Under the pieces are notes generated by a model. The model searched no databases. It had not been told where the DNA came from and worked only from the letters and a program-made list of their open reading frames with translations. A program made the position numbers and the translations under genes. This document shows, piece after piece, positions 16,188 through 24,514 of a stretch of DNA of 64,000 nucleotides. This DNA comes from Lachnospiraceae bacterium. GTDB taxonomy: Bacteria > Bacillota > Clostridia > Lachnospirales > Lachnospiraceae. Position 1 is the stretch's first letter. Every line of letters begins with the position of its first letter. The stretch spans positions 104,177 to 168,176 of the forward strand of contig JAQUVX010000008.1 of the NCBI GenBank assembly GCA_028693165.1, given 5' to 3'.

Positions 16188-16532
16188 CTATACTCCCAGC
16201 AGCCATATGCGAAGCTGCATCAGTAATATCGTCAAAACGCCGGTCACACACAGGGTGTTGACCGCATAGCAGATCACCTTCCGAAGCCGGACGGCACGCA
16301 CGCGCATCCAGGCCACATCCAGGCTTTCTTCCAGGGCGCCGGTAATGTCATAGACACCGGTTCCGGAATCCAACTGCCGGAGTCCCAACGAAACGGTATA
16401 GTAAATCTCCAGCTCCTCCCGGCAGTCCGGGCACTGGCGGATATGATTTAAAAACTGTTCCAGCTCCTGTTCATCCAACTGGGCGCCGATGTACGGCATG
16501 ATCATCTTTTCCGCCTCTCTGCAGTTTAACAT
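16188..16532 (-). CDS. zf-HC2 anti-sigma-like membrane protein
   Basis: 114 aa. The N-terminal zinc-finger motif has Cys4, His30, Cys34 and Cys37 (CREAEKMI ... NHIRQCPDC), as in zinc-binding anti-sigma factors. A hydrophobic segment at about 88-110 would anchor it, with the zinc domain inside. The start is fixed because the longer in-frame ATG at 16610 lies on the -35 box of the promoter; the ATG at 16532 follows a G-rich ribosome-binding site. No sigma-factor gene is adjacent. It lies 17 nt upstream of polA on the same transcript. Partner unknown. Confidence 0.75.
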   Translation of the reverse strand: MLNCREAEKMIMPYIGAQLDEQELEQFLNHIRQCPDCREELEIYYTVSLGLRQLDSGTGVYDITGALEESLDVAWMRVRAVRLRKVICYAVNTLCVTGVLTILLMQLRIWLLGV

Positions 16533-16581
16533 TCCCTCACCTTCCCCTCGCCTATCCCAAGCTTTTCTTCTTTTGAACTTA

Positions 16582-16610
16582 ATCATACAATAAACCTGAC
16601 TGATTTTCAA
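16582..16610 (-). promoter_or_regulatory. Promoter of the zf-HC2/polA operon
   Basis: TTGAAA (16605-16610) and TATGAT (16582-16587) on the minus strand, 17-nt spacer. Its position rules out the upstream in-frame ATG as the zf-HC2 start. Confidence 0.8.
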
Positions 16611-16636
16611 TTTATTAAAGTTTTTTTTTCAGATTA

Positions 16637-16665
16637 TTGACTGGATTTTTATTCTCTGCTAGAAT
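16637..16665 (+). promoter_or_regulatory. Promoter of dapL
   Basis: TTGACT (16637-16642) and TAGAAT (16660-16665), 17-nt spacer. It is divergent from the polA-operon promoter. Confidence 0.8.
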
Positions 16666-16699
16666 CAAGCGTATTCAATTATGAAAGGAGCATTCCCCC

Positions 16700-17896
16700 A
16701 TGCCAAAATTAAATGAACATTATCAGGATTTAAAAGAAAGTTATCTGTTTGCCGAAATTGCACACCGTGTTGCCGCTTACACCCAGGCGCACCCGGACCA
16801 GAAGGTGATCCGCCTTGGAATCGGTGATGTGACCCTGCCCCTTGGCAGCCTTGCGCTGGCCGGACTGCACGAGGGCGTCGATGCCATGGCTTCCCCCGAC
16901 ACCTTCAAGGGCTATGGGCCGGAACAGGGTTACGCCTTCCTGCGCGATGCCATCTCCGCCTACTATGCACGCAGCGGCGTTTCCGTCGATGCAGGCGATA
17001 TCTTCATCTCCGACGGTGCCAAGAGCGACACCGGCAATATCGCGGAGCTCTTCGATGCGGACAATGTCATCCTGATTCCCGATCCGGTTTACCCGGTTTA
17101 TGTGGATTCCAACGTAATGAGCGGCAAAAAAGTCACCTACATCTCCGGCAATGCTGAGAATGCATTTCTGCCGATGCCAGATCCGGCTGTTCATGCCGAC
17201 ATCATCTATCTGTGTTCCCCCAACAACCCCACCGGTGCCGTGTACAACCGCGAGCAGTTGCAGGAATGGGTAAATTACGCCCTGGCCAACGATGCTGTGA
17301 TCCTGTTTGACTCCGCATACGAGGCGTTTATCACCGATCCGGATCTTCCGCGCAGCATTTATGCGATCGAGGGGGCAAAGCGCTGTGCGATCGAGTTCTG
17401 CTCTCTCTCCAAGACCGCAGGCTTTACCGGAACCCGCTGCGGATACACCGTCGTCCCGAAGGAGCTGGTCTTCACCGCTTCAAATGGTGTGCAGATGTCC
17501 CTTCACGCCATGTGGAACCGCAGACAGTCTACGAAATTCAACGGTACCTCCTACATCGTGCAGAGCGGTGCCGCGGCGGTATTTACCGAGGACGGCATGA
17601 AGCAGTGCCGCGCCAACATCCAGTATTATCAGGAAAACGCCCGCATCATCGCAGACACTCTGACCCGGAAAAACATCCGCTTCTTCGGCGGTGTGCACTC
17701 CCCCTACATCTGGTTTGAGTGCCCGAACGGCATGGAGTCCTGGGCATTCTTTGATGAGCTTCTGACGCGCGCCCAGGTTGTGGGAACTCCTGGCGCCGGG
17801 TTTGGTGAGAACGGCAAACACTACTTCCGCCTGACCTCCTTCGGCAATCACGAGAACACGCTTGAGGCAATGAAACGCTTCGAAAAGTTGTTCTAA
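16700..17896 (+). CDS. dapL: LL-diaminopimelate aminotransferase
   Basis: 398 aa. It converts tetrahydrodipicolinate directly to LL-diaminopimelate, a one-step bypass for lysine and peptidoglycan synthesis. It is a PLP fold-type I aminotransferase: IRLGIGDVTLPL at the N-terminus, YGPEQGY, SDGAKSDTGNI, PDPVYPVYVDSN, CSPNNPTGA and the PLP lysine in SLSKTAGFTGTRCGY (Lys238). AAAGGAG precedes the ATG. It is monocistronic by appearance, followed by the tRNA-Leu promoter. Confidence 0.95.
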   Translation: MPKLNEHYQDLKESYLFAEIAHRVAAYTQAHPDQKVIRLGIGDVTLPLGSLALAGLHEGVDAMASPDTFKGYGPEQGYAFLRDAISAYYARSGVSVDAGDIFISDGAKSDTGNIAELFDADNVILIPDPVYPVYVDSNVMSGKKVTYISGNAENAFLPMPDPAVHADIIYLCSPNNPTGAVYNREQLQEWVNYALANDAVILFDSAYEAFITDPDLPRSIYAIEGAKRCAIEFCSLSKTAGFTGTRCGYTVVPKELVFTASNGVQMSLHAMWNRRQSTKFNGTSYIVQSGAAAVFTEDGMKQCRANIQYYQENARIIADTLTRKNIRFFGGVHSPYIWFECPNGMESWAFFDELLTRAQVVGTPGAGFGENGKHYFRLTSFGNHENTLEAMKRFEKLF

Positions 17897-17923
17897 TTGC
17901 GCATATTATTTGTACAAAAATAC

Positions 17924-17952
17924 TTGCCAAATGGATGCGCTTATGCTACAAT
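17924..17952 (+). promoter_or_regulatory. Promoter of tRNA-Leu
   Basis: TTGCCA (17924-17929) and TACAAT (17947-17952), 17-nt spacer, about 20 nt before the mature tRNA 5' end. Confidence 0.75.
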
Positions 17953-17971
17953 ACCTTTGTTGCGTAAGTAT

Positions 17972-18054
17972 GCCGGCGTGGCGGAATGGCAGACGCATCA
18001 GACTCAAAATCTGACGGGGGCAACCTCGTGCCGGTTCAAGTCCGGCCGCCGGCA
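17972..18054 (+). tRNA. tRNA-Leu (anticodon CAA)
   Basis: 83 nt. The acceptor stem GCCGGCG pairs with CGCCGGC, with discriminator A at 18054. The anticodon stem TCAGA/TCTGA encloses the loop CTCAAAA, giving anticodon CAA, which reads UUG. A long variable arm (class II) and a T-arm GCCGG-TTCAAGT-CCGGC are seen. CCA is not encoded. The anticodon loop, class II arm and discriminator A all agree with leucine. Confidence 0.96.
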
Positions 18055-18071
18055 CTCCTTGGCAGGGGCGA

Positions 18072-18108
18072 GACCTTGTAAACAGTATTGTTTACAGGGT
18101 CTTTTTTT
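18072..18108 (+). terminator. Terminator of tRNA-Leu
   Basis: GACCTTGTAAACA and TGTTTACAGGGTC pair around a 4-nt loop and are followed by seven Ts. Its 3' arm and T-run overlap the last codons of the convergent Rpn-type gene. Confidence 0.9.
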
Positions 18109-19069
18109 CTGATAACATATATTCCATCAGAATCTTTTCCTCATCATAATCCGGAGCATAGTTACCTGCAATTTTACAAATTCTCTGTATGGTATCAAGA
18201 TCTTCTTCTAATTCTGCAGCGATCACGGGTACAGGTGTATTCTTTTTCAGTTTTTTGCATACAAGATTGATAAAATTCCCCAGCTTTCCTTCTGCAATTC
18301 CTTCTGCAATTCCTTCTGCTTTTGCAATCTCACGCTCATTTTTAATATGCAGCTTTTCATCATATTCTCCTAAGATCACTTGACATACCTCCCCTCGGTG
18401 TTTTAAAAGAAATTCTTTTAAAACATTTTCTTTGATACAGTTCTCTATTGCACTGTCTATCGCTGCTAATAAGGTCACTCCCTGCTCTAATCTGCTGCGA
18501 ATCTCTGCAATGATATACGCATATTCATACAGTTCTCGGCAGCTTGTCATTAATTCTGTTTGATGGGTTATATTGATGTTAATGACTGTGGCAATACATT
18601 CCAAAGAAGCTTCTGCTTCCTTCTCTGATGCTTGTTCTTTCACGCTGCGCTGAAAAGAATTCGATAATCTTAACTTTTTTGTCTCTCCCTTCCATTTTGA
18701 GCCATTATAAAACACAATATAACGAGGCATTGGAAGTTTGAGCTGCACACTGGAATAGATGTCCAACTGGTTCTGATTGACATACGACTCATACAGCCTG
18801 CTTAAATAGAATAATCCTCTAAGTGCCATATTGGGATTATCGGTAGACTGTGCCTCATACAAATTCATTTCCTCATCAATTAGAAAGGAAATGTCATTTT
18901 TCATCCCCATGTACAGTGCATCATCAATGGTCCTGATTTCCAGCATGCCTTCATCTGTGTATTCGGTTTGATTCATGGCATTGTACAGATTTAACAGTTT
19001 CTTTTTGTCCGAAAAAATCAGACGAAACAGGCTGTCCTTGTACTTTCGATTTGCTTTTGCTTTTCCCAT
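18092..19069 (-). CDS. Rpn-family PD-(D/E)XK nuclease (transposase-like)
   Basis: 325 aa. An N-terminal PD-(D/E)XK fold is suggested by KNDISFLIDEE and the E-x-Q strand LYEAQST, followed by the LRGLFYLSRLYESYV helix common in Rpn/PDDEXK_2 proteins. Family members are DNA endonucleases that promote recombination. The C-terminus contains an AEG-I tripeptide-type repeat (AEGIAEGIAEGK). The ATG has AGGAGG ten bases upstream; a TTG two codons earlier is possible. It is A+T-rich compared with its neighbours and sits tail to tail with tRNA-Leu, consistent with horizontal acquisition. Confidence 0.82.
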   Translation of the reverse strand: MGKAKANRKYKDSLFRLIFSDKKKLLNLYNAMNQTEYTDEGMLEIRTIDDALYMGMKNDISFLIDEEMNLYEAQSTDNPNMALRGLFYLSRLYESYVNQNQLDIYSSVQLKLPMPRYIVFYNGSKWKGETKKLRLSNSFQRSVKEQASEKEAEASLECIATVININITHQTELMTSCRELYEYAYIIAEIRSRLEQGVTLLAAIDSAIENCIKENVLKEFLLKHRGEVCQVILGEYDEKLHIKNEREIAKAEGIAEGIAEGKLGNFINLVCKKLKKNTPVPVIAAELEEDLDTIQRICKIAGNYAPDYDEEKILMEYMLSEKKTL

Positions 19070-19075
19070 ATGCAA

Positions 19076-19286
19076 TTTTCCTCCTGAGTATTTCGACAGG
19101 AGAAATTTTCAAAAATCCCCTGCCAGATTGATGTGATTTTTAAGCAGGAATTTTTGAATGAATCTTATTAAGATAGGTTGTTTAGAATGGTGCTGTTCTG
19201 CACCTTTTTAGAATTCTGCTTGGTTTCAGTATAAACCGATATAAATGTTTCGTCAAGAGGCATGATTGATACCTCGCTTTCTGTGG
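19076..19286. other. Non-coding A+T-rich gap downstream of the tRNA islet nuclease start
   Basis: The stretch between the divergent Rpn-type gene and the lipoprotein gene shows a short imperfect repeat (CAGGAGAAATTTTCAAAAAT and a partly complementary GCAGGAATTTTTGAATG) but no reading frame with a ribosome-binding site. It probably holds the Rpn promoter; no clear hexamers were identified. Confidence 0.4.
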
Positions 19287-19315
19287 TTGAATTGTTCATA
19301 AGTTTTTAGTACAAT
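19287..19315 (+). promoter_or_regulatory. Promoter of the DUF5301-like lipoprotein
   Basis: TTGAAT (19287-19292) and TACAAT (19310-19315), 17-nt spacer, about 28 nt before the Shine-Dalgarno-led ATG. Confidence 0.65.
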
Positions 19316-19349
19316 AAATTTGAAACTTGGATTTCAGGAGGGATAGCCC

Positions 19350-19742
19350 ATGAAAAAAATAGTAAGTATTTTGGTTGTTGTGATGATAATAGCTTCACTT
19401 GCAGGGTGTTCACAAAAGGCAGCAGACCCAATCGTTTTACCTGATGAAAACAGCATACAATCAGTCGATATAACGGTTGATGACGAATTAGTTAATTTTA
19501 CAGATATTGAGTGGATTAAGCAATGTATGTCAAATATTGCAAACGCACAAGCAACAGCTAAAGAATCCGTAAACGATATGCCACAAGTTGATGACTATAT
19601 TAAAATTGATATAAATACAAACAATGCAGTAAGCACCTTGTTTGTGTATGAGAAAAATGACAAGTATTATATAGAGCAAGCGTATCAAGGTATTTATGAA
19701 ACAGATTCATCATTCTATGAGATGTTAAAAGAATTGAAATAA
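19350..19742 (+). CDS. Small lipoprotein, DUF5301-like
   Basis: 130 aa. Signal peptide with lipobox LAGC (Cys near residue 20), so it is a membrane-anchored extracytoplasmic lipoprotein. The remaining ~110 residues form a small alpha/beta domain (SVDITVDDELVNFTDIEWIKQC ... YIKIDINTNNAVSTLFVYEKNDKYYIEQAYQGIYE) resembling DUF5301, recalled from memory and not checked. AGGAGGGA lies before the ATG. Its A+T-rich codon use differs from flanking core genes, which suggests a mobile or recently acquired gene. Function unknown. Confidence 0.75.
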   Translation: MKKIVSILVVVMIIASLAGCSQKAADPIVLPDENSIQSVDITVDDELVNFTDIEWIKQCMSNIANAQATAKESVNDMPQVDDYIKIDINTNNAVSTLFVYEKNDKYYIEQAYQGIYETDSSFYEMLKELK

Positions 19743-19768
19743 GTACCCATTTATCGGGCAAGTATAAT

Positions 19769-19930
19769 TCAACATCGCGGGTGGTCAAGCCAAAAACTTG
19801 CTGTCTTTGTTCCCTTTTCGCTTACAACAGTAGCATAACTGATCATAAGACCCGGGTACTGCAGATTGCTGCATACCATGGTTCCTGCCAGTATTGCCGC
19901 AAAACTTCTTCTAAATCTTGATATACTCAT
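19769..19930 (-). pseudogene. Short secreted-protein ORF, probable 5' remnant
   Basis: 53 codons. AGGAGGGAAAGCT precedes the ATG, an excellent ribosome-binding site. The N-terminus (MSISRFRRSFAAILAGTMV) is signal-peptide-like with basic and hydrophobic parts and an SYA cleavage-like site near residue 33. The frame stops soon after, so it looks like the surviving 5' end of a gene for a secreted or surface protein, though a genuine small secreted peptide cannot be excluded. No continuation was found downstream in other frames. Confidence 0.5.
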
Positions 19931-19990
19931 AGCTTTCCCTCCTGTTTTCTATTGGCTCCATTTTCTTTTTTCAAACTCTTTGAAAAATAT

Positions 19991-20050
19991 AAAAAGGCAC
20001 CAACAAGGACAGCTCTCTACTCCTAGAACTGTCCTTGTTGGTGCCTTTTT
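19991..20050. terminator. Strong bidirectional terminator
   Basis: AAAAAGGCACCAACAAGGAC pairs perfectly with its complement across a 16-nt loop, about 21 bp in all, with A- and T-runs at the ends. It ends the (-) cytidylate-kinase-like operon, whose stop is at 20093, and any (+) read-through. Confidence 0.92.
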
Positions 20051-20092
20051 ATCCCTCTAAAATTACTTAGTGTCTGCGGTCTGCGGTCTGTC

Positions 20093-21151
20093 TTATTCCT
20101 GCTCCATCATCCGGCGGATCAGCTCCACCGAACCCTCGATTCCATAGCTGGAGCTGTTGATGCAGAGGTCGTAATTGCAGGGCATCCCCCATTTTGACCC
20201 CGTATAAAATCCATAATACTTCCGATGCTTGTGATCCATCTTCTTCACCAGCCGGCGCGCCTCTTTCTCGCTCATCCCTTTGTTGATCTCCATAATACGG
20301 CGAATGCGGCGTTCCACCGGGGCCGTGATGAAGATGCTGATGTGCGGAATGTGGTTGTTGGTCAGAATCAGATCCGCACAGCGTCCCATGATCACAAAGT
20401 CTTCATTCTTACTCATATCACAGATCAGATCACTCTGGTTGAAATAGACCGCATCCCGTTTGGACAGGCCATGGTAGCGGTTGAAATTGCGAAATGCCGT
20501 TCGGATTCCGTTCTTTTGTTCCGGGACAAAGGCACGCTGCTGATAAACGTATTCTTCTGTCCCGTCTTTTCCGGTGATTTTCTTATAGGGCGACGGAAAT
20601 GCCGCCTTATCCTCGATCACATCCTGCTCCGCTTCCAGACGCTTGATTACCTCGCTGAAAATTTCCACATCATAGTAATTGATTTTCAGAGAATCCGCAA
20701 GCGTAAAGCCGATCTCACTTCCGCCACAGCCGTAGGTCCGTCCGATGCAGATGACCAGATGGTCCTGATTGGAAAATCGCTCTTTCAGATGCTTCTTTAA
20801 ATTCGGCTCCAAAAGCTCCGCACGGCTCTGATCCAGAATCTCTCCCGTGCCAAAGCTGGTTGGCAGCTCGATGACGTCATGCAGAATGTTGTTGTATTCT
20901 GACATGATCATCTTGCGGCTCTCACGGTCCGAAATCGTACGTGCCATATTGCTGATCAGCGCCAGCTGGCTTCTGAGGACATGGCTCTGATCCCGCTCCA
21001 GCATCAGACGCATCATCTCCGTCACGCAGCGTTCCCGATCCCGGTCAAAGACTCGTCCCAGGGAAGATCCAAGCTGAATATATACTTCCGCGTCCAGATC
21101 GTAAATACGTTCTGCTAATTCGCGCATCATTTCTTCGTTATGATTCATCAT
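20093..21151 (-). CDS. Cytidylate kinase-like family protein with N-terminal extension
   Basis: 352 aa. Residues ~132-345 form a cytidylate-kinase-like domain (Cytidylate_kin2) with P-loop IGRTYGCGGSEIG (136-148), the GRCADLIL segment and a lid-like basic stretch KKMDHKHRKYYGF. The first ~130 residues are helical (RELAERIYDLDAEVYIQLGSSLG) and not part of true Cmk. Substrate is unproven; the family is distinct from canonical Cmk. It lies 12 nt downstream of the antiporter gene, so the two are co-transcribed. Confidence 0.85.
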   Translation of the reverse strand: MMNHNEEMMRELAERIYDLDAEVYIQLGSSLGRVFDRDRERCVTEMMRLMLERDQSHVLRSQLALISNMARTISDRESRKMIMSEYNNILHDVIELPTSFGTGEILDQSRAELLEPNLKKHLKERFSNQDHLVICIGRTYGCGGSEIGFTLADSLKINYYDVEIFSEVIKRLEAEQDVIEDKAAFPSPYKKITGKDGTEEYVYQQRAFVPEQKNGIRTAFRNFNRYHGLSKRDAVYFNQSDLICDMSKNEDFVIMGRCADLILTNNHIPHISIFITAPVERRIRRIMEINKGMSEKEARRLVKKMDHKHRKYYGFYTGSKWGMPCNYDLCINSSSYGIEGSVELIRRMMEQE

Positions 21152-21163
21152 TCATGTCCCTCC

Positions 21164-22621
21164 CTATAAAAAGAATAATACGGTATCCAACAAAAATACC
21201 GGAATCAGGATCCGCAGGGACCACGCCAGGTAACCGAAGAACGATGGCATACGGATACCATTTTCATCCGAAATTGCTTTTACCATCATGTTTGGCGCAT
21301 TACCGATATAAGTATTCGCACCCATAAATACGGCACCGCTGGAAATCGCCATCAACAGCTTGACCGGAACCGTTCCCAGCGCCGTGACAATGCCGCTGCC
21401 CAGTTCCATGGCTCCCGCTGTCGTCAAAAACACCAGGTAGGTCGGTGTGTTATCCAGGAAGCTGGACAGACCGCCCGTCACCCAGAACATCTGGTATGGC
21501 TCTGTAATATGCAGGCTGCCGCCCATGGATTTGAGCAGCATCAGAGCCGGCTGCATGGTAATAAAGATCCCCACAAACAGGATTGCGACCTCACGAATCG
21601 CACCCCAGGTAAAATGGTTCTTTCTGCGGATCTCCGCATTCGTCGTCTTAAAGGAAAGAAACGCCGCAGTCAAAATAATCACGATCTCAATGATCGTCGG
21701 GTAAGGCAGATGTACTTCCTTGTAGATGGGAAGTCCCAGCACCGCCCCGGTCGCGTCCTGAAACATCGGAAGTGACGGCAGTGTTCCGCTCAGAATTACG
21801 GCAGCCACGATCATCGCCACAAAAATCAGATTGTGCAGACCCTCTAACTTGATCTCGGTACCCGGCTTACTGATATCCGGCTTTCTTCCCTCCGCGATAT
21901 CCTTCCGGTAATTCTTCCGGTCAATCCAATAGAATAAAAACAGCAGTACAACCATATTAAACAGCATAACCGGGAGCTGAATCAGGCTCCAGAAAAAAGG
22001 AACTCCTCTGGAAAAGCCCATCAGCAGAGGCGGGTCGCCGATCGGGGTCAGACAGCCGCCGATGTTGGAAATCAGGAAGATAAAGAACACCATGATATGT
22101 GCTTTTCTCTTTCTCCAGGAATTCATCTTGATCACCGGGCGCACCATCAGCATACTGGCGCCGGTCGTGCCGATCCAGCTCGAAAGCAGGGTTCCGATGG
22201 TCAGCAGCAGAATATTGATCCGCGGCGAACCGGCCAGATCTCCTTCCAATGTAATATTACCTGCCACGCAGAACAGTCCAAACAGCAATACGATGAACGC
22301 CAGGTAGTCGTTTACCAGACATTCCAGCACCGTTTCCGCCGCTTCTCCCGCGCCGAAAAACATGGCAAAGGGAATGATAAACAGCACCGACCACAGCGCA
22401 ACCACCGCCGGCTGGTATTTCTCCCAAAGCTCCGGGTTGATCAGGGGAAACAAAGCCACGCAAAGCAAAAGTCCGGCAAACGGAATGCAGAACCATCCGA
22501 GGCCAACGGCTGCCGTACCGGAGGCCGCCTCCGTGGCCGCTTCCGCCGCCATAACCGTATCAGGACTGATCATTGCCATCATAAGTCCGCCAAATAACAT
22601 CATCCATTTCTTCAAATCCAT
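21164..22621 (-). CDS. NhaD-like sodium/proton antiporter (CitMHS-type)
   Basis: 485 aa integral membrane protein with about 11-12 hydrophobic helices and an Ala/Glu-rich N-terminal signal-like stretch. The motif NIGGCLTPIGDPPLLMGF (~185-202) and the late GANTYIGNAPNMMVKAI are typical of NhaD/UIT-type ion transporters. It probably exchanges Na+ for H+ at the cytoplasmic membrane, but a carboxylate substrate cannot be excluded. AAGGAGG lies close to the ATG. It is the first gene of the operon with the cytidylate-kinase-like gene. Confidence 0.85.
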   Translation of the reverse strand: MDLKKWMMLFGGLMMAMISPDTVMAAEAATEAASGTAAVGLGWFCIPFAGLLLCVALFPLINPELWEKYQPAVVALWSVLFIIPFAMFFGAGEAAETVLECLVNDYLAFIVLLFGLFCVAGNITLEGDLAGSPRINILLLTIGTLLSSWIGTTGASMLMVRPVIKMNSWRKRKAHIMVFFIFLISNIGGCLTPIGDPPLLMGFSRGVPFFWSLIQLPVMLFNMVVLLFLFYWIDRKNYRKDIAEGRKPDISKPGTEIKLEGLHNLIFVAMIVAAVILSGTLPSLPMFQDATGAVLGLPIYKEVHLPYPTIIEIVIILTAAFLSFKTTNAEIRRKNHFTWGAIREVAILFVGIFITMQPALMLLKSMGGSLHITEPYQMFWVTGGLSSFLDNTPTYLVFLTTAGAMELGSGIVTALGTVPVKLLMAISSGAVFMGANTYIGNAPNMMVKAISDENGIRMPSFFGYLAWSLRILIPVFLLDTVLFFL

Positions 22622-22675
22622 ATCCTCCTTAATATTGCATTCGCAATACCGTGTCCATAGTTAACACAAACCTGT

Positions 22676-22703
22676 ATTATATAGCTTTTCCAGAAAAATG
22701 CAA
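22676..22703 (-). promoter_or_regulatory. Promoter of the NhaD-like operon
   Basis: TTGCAT (22698-22703) and TATAAT (22676-22681) on the minus strand with a 16-nt spacer. A small inverted repeat TATTGC-ATTC-GCAATA lies in the leader near 22633-22648 and could fold next to the ribosome-binding site. Confidence 0.7.
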
Positions 22704-22821
22704 GCAATTTTATTTCTTTATCTTTAATTATTTCTAAATTTCCTGTTTCCTCTGTCTTTTTTATGCGCTATCCGGTATAATGGAGAGAAATATAATGCAA
22801 CCATACGAAGGAGGAATCCCC

Positions 22822-23697
22822 ATGATCAACTACCATAAAAGCACGATTGTATTCGGCCTGGCCGCCTTAAGCTGTGCCTGTCTGATGACTGGCTGCAAGA
22901 AGAAACCGGAGAAGATCGATCTCGGCAGCACGCATACCACAGCCGCAGAAACCATGGCAGCCGAGACCACGGCTGCTGAAACCGAAGCAGAAACCACCAC
23001 ACAGGCTCCGTCCATGGACGCAGCCGTCGAAAACGCGGCAAACTCCAATGGCAGCAGCTCCACCGGCAACGGGCAGAGTGCCCTTTCCAGCCAGAAGAAC
23101 CTTTCTACCAAGTTAAACACCTACACCTCCGGCAAAGTGTCCATCCAGTATCCTTCCGTGACGAATCTTGACGATGCGCAGAAGACCGCGGCCCTCGATA
23201 CGCTGCTGAAGGACAACGCACTCTCCGTCATCAAGGCATACAAATTAAATGAGGCAAATGATACCCTGAATATTACCTGCAAGGTGCTTTCCGCCGACCG
23301 CAACCGGATCACGGCTGTCTATACCGGAACCCTCTCGGCCGCAGGCGCCGCTTATCCGACGAACCTGTTTTTCAGCAACACGGTCAATGTCGGCAAGGCT
23401 TCCAATCTGGGCTTCTCTCATTTTGTAGATCCTTACACCATGGCCGGGTATGTGCTGTCGGGCGACTGCGTGTTCCCCAATGCAGATGCGAGCCAGAAAA
23501 CTGCGCTCATGGAATATAAAAACACGCAGACCCTGGAGTATTATACCAACCTGTTCAACCACGCCGATTTCCCAGTTGATGGGAATTTCCCGGAGTCCTT
23601 CAACTATGAGTATGAGGGGGATATCTACTTCTCGATCCCGGTTCCTCATGCGCTCGGCGACTATGCACTCATCCGGTATACACCCGACACAAAATAA
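22822..23697 (+). CDS. Uncharacterised lipoprotein with Ala/Thr/Glu-rich linker
   Basis: 291 aa. Signal peptide with lipobox LMTGC (Cys25), then a low-complexity linker rich in Ala, Thr and Glu (about residues 40-65), then a ~200-residue domain. The domain (KLNTYTSGKVSIQYPSVTNL ... LSFS/FSHFVDPYTMAGYVLSG) recalls extracytoplasmic DUF3298/RsiV-like folds, but this is only by eye. The ATG is chosen because AAGGAGGA lies seven bases upstream; 14 codons of longer frame are leader. A TATAAT box is at 22776-22781. Function unknown. Confidence 0.75.
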   Translation: MINYHKSTIVFGLAALSCACLMTGCKKKPEKIDLGSTHTTAAETMAAETTAAETEAETTTQAPSMDAAVENAANSNGSSSTGNGQSALSSQKNLSTKLNTYTSGKVSIQYPSVTNLDDAQKTAALDTLLKDNALSVIKAYKLNEANDTLNITCKVLSADRNRITAVYTGTLSAAGAAYPTNLFFSNTVNVGKASNLGFSHFVDPYTMAGYVLSGDCVFPNADASQKTALMEYKNTQTLEYYTNLFNHADFPVDGNFPESFNYEYEGDIYFSIPVPHALGDYALIRYTPDTK

Positions 23698-23729
23698 TAC
23701 AGAAATCTTGTGAATGCCTGCCGCCTCCC

Positions 23730-23758
23730 TTGCTATTTCCTGTCGGATCTGGTAAAAT
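23730..23758 (+). promoter_or_regulatory. Promoter of upp
   Basis: TTGCTA (23730-23735) and TAAAAT (23753-23758) with a 17-nt spacer. No PyrR-type anti-antiterminator leader is evident in the short 5' UTR. Confidence 0.65.
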
Positions 23759-23803
23759 CGTGACAGACAAAATATCAACTTCAGGAGAAAGGACATCTGT
23801 CTT

Positions 23804-24433
23804 ATGGAAAATGTTACGATTTTTGATCACCCGCTGATTCAGCACAAGATCTCAATGCTGCGCGATCAGCGCACCGGCACCAACGAGTTTCGCGCACTTG
23901 TAGAAGAGATTGCCATGCTCATGGGCTACGAAGCACTGCGCGATCTTCCGGTGGAGGACGTCGAAGTGAAAACTCCGATCGAGACCTGTATGACCCCGAT
24001 GATTTCCGGCAAGAAGCTGGCTATCGTTCCGATTCTGCGTGCGGGCCTTGGTATGGTCAACGGAATTCTCGCACTCGTGCCAAGCGCGAAGGTTGGGCAC
24101 ATCGGCCTCTACCGCGACGAGGAGACCCACGAGCCGCACGAGTATTATTGCAAGCTTCCTACTCCGATTGAGCTGCGCACCATCGTGGTGACCGACCCGA
24201 TGCTGGCAACCGGCGGTTCCGGCGTGGCTGCCGTTGATTTCATCAAGGCTCACGGCGGCAAAAACATCAAATTCATGTCCATTATCGCTGCTCCAGAGGG
24301 CTTGGAGCGTCTTCACAAGGCGCATCCGGACATTCAGATCTATGTCGGACATCTGGATCGCTGCCTCAACGAGAACGCCTATATCTGTCCGGGTCTCGGC
24401 GATGCCGGAGACCGGATTTTCGGAACAAAATAA
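23804..24433 (+). CDS. upp: Uracil phosphoribosyltransferase
   Basis: 209 aa. It salvages uracil with PRPP to give UMP. Family blocks: [23 protein letters not shown] at the start, [19 protein letters not shown] and the PRPP loop [13 protein letters not shown], ending with [24 protein letters not shown] precedes the ATG by about 11 nt. It is a single-gene transcript ended by the terminator at 24440-24491. Confidence 0.98.
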   Translation: MENVTIFDHPLIQHKISMLRDQRTGTNEFRALVEEIAMLMGYEALRDLPVEDVEVKTPIETCMTPMISGKKLAIVPILRAGLGMVNGILALVPSAKVGHIGLYRDEETHEPHEYYCKLPTPIELRTIVVTDPMLATGGSGVAAVDFIKAHGGKNIKFMSIIAAPEGLERLHKAHPDIQIYVGHLDRCLNENAYICPGLGDAGDRIFGTK

Positions 24434-24439
24434 GTTGCC

Positions 24440-24491
24440 AATCAAAAAACAGGGACTGCACCTTTCGTGCACATCCCTGTTTTTTTGATTG
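24440..24491. terminator. Bidirectional terminator after upp
   Basis: CAATCAAAAAACAGGGA and TCCCTGTTTTTTTGATTG pair, with an inner CTGCAC/GTGCA arm. It separates convergent upp (+) and the beta-helix gene (-). Confidence 0.9.
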
Positions 24492-24514
24492 ACTGCTTTT
24501 CTTACTTTTCGTTC

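Noticed and set aside
17972-18054. tRNA-Leu as a genomic-island attachment site
   Set aside because: No duplicated tRNA 3' end and no integrase in the next 2 kb, so integration cannot be claimed from this window.
22633-22648. TATTGC-ATTC-GCAATA in the NhaD-like leader as an operator
   Set aside because: Only 6-bp arms and a single copy. It may be chance or a small hairpin.
22780-22821. Upstream codons of the lipoprotein at 22.8 kb as part of the protein
   Set aside because: They contain the AAGGAGGA ribosome-binding site and would spoil the lipoprotein signal peptide.
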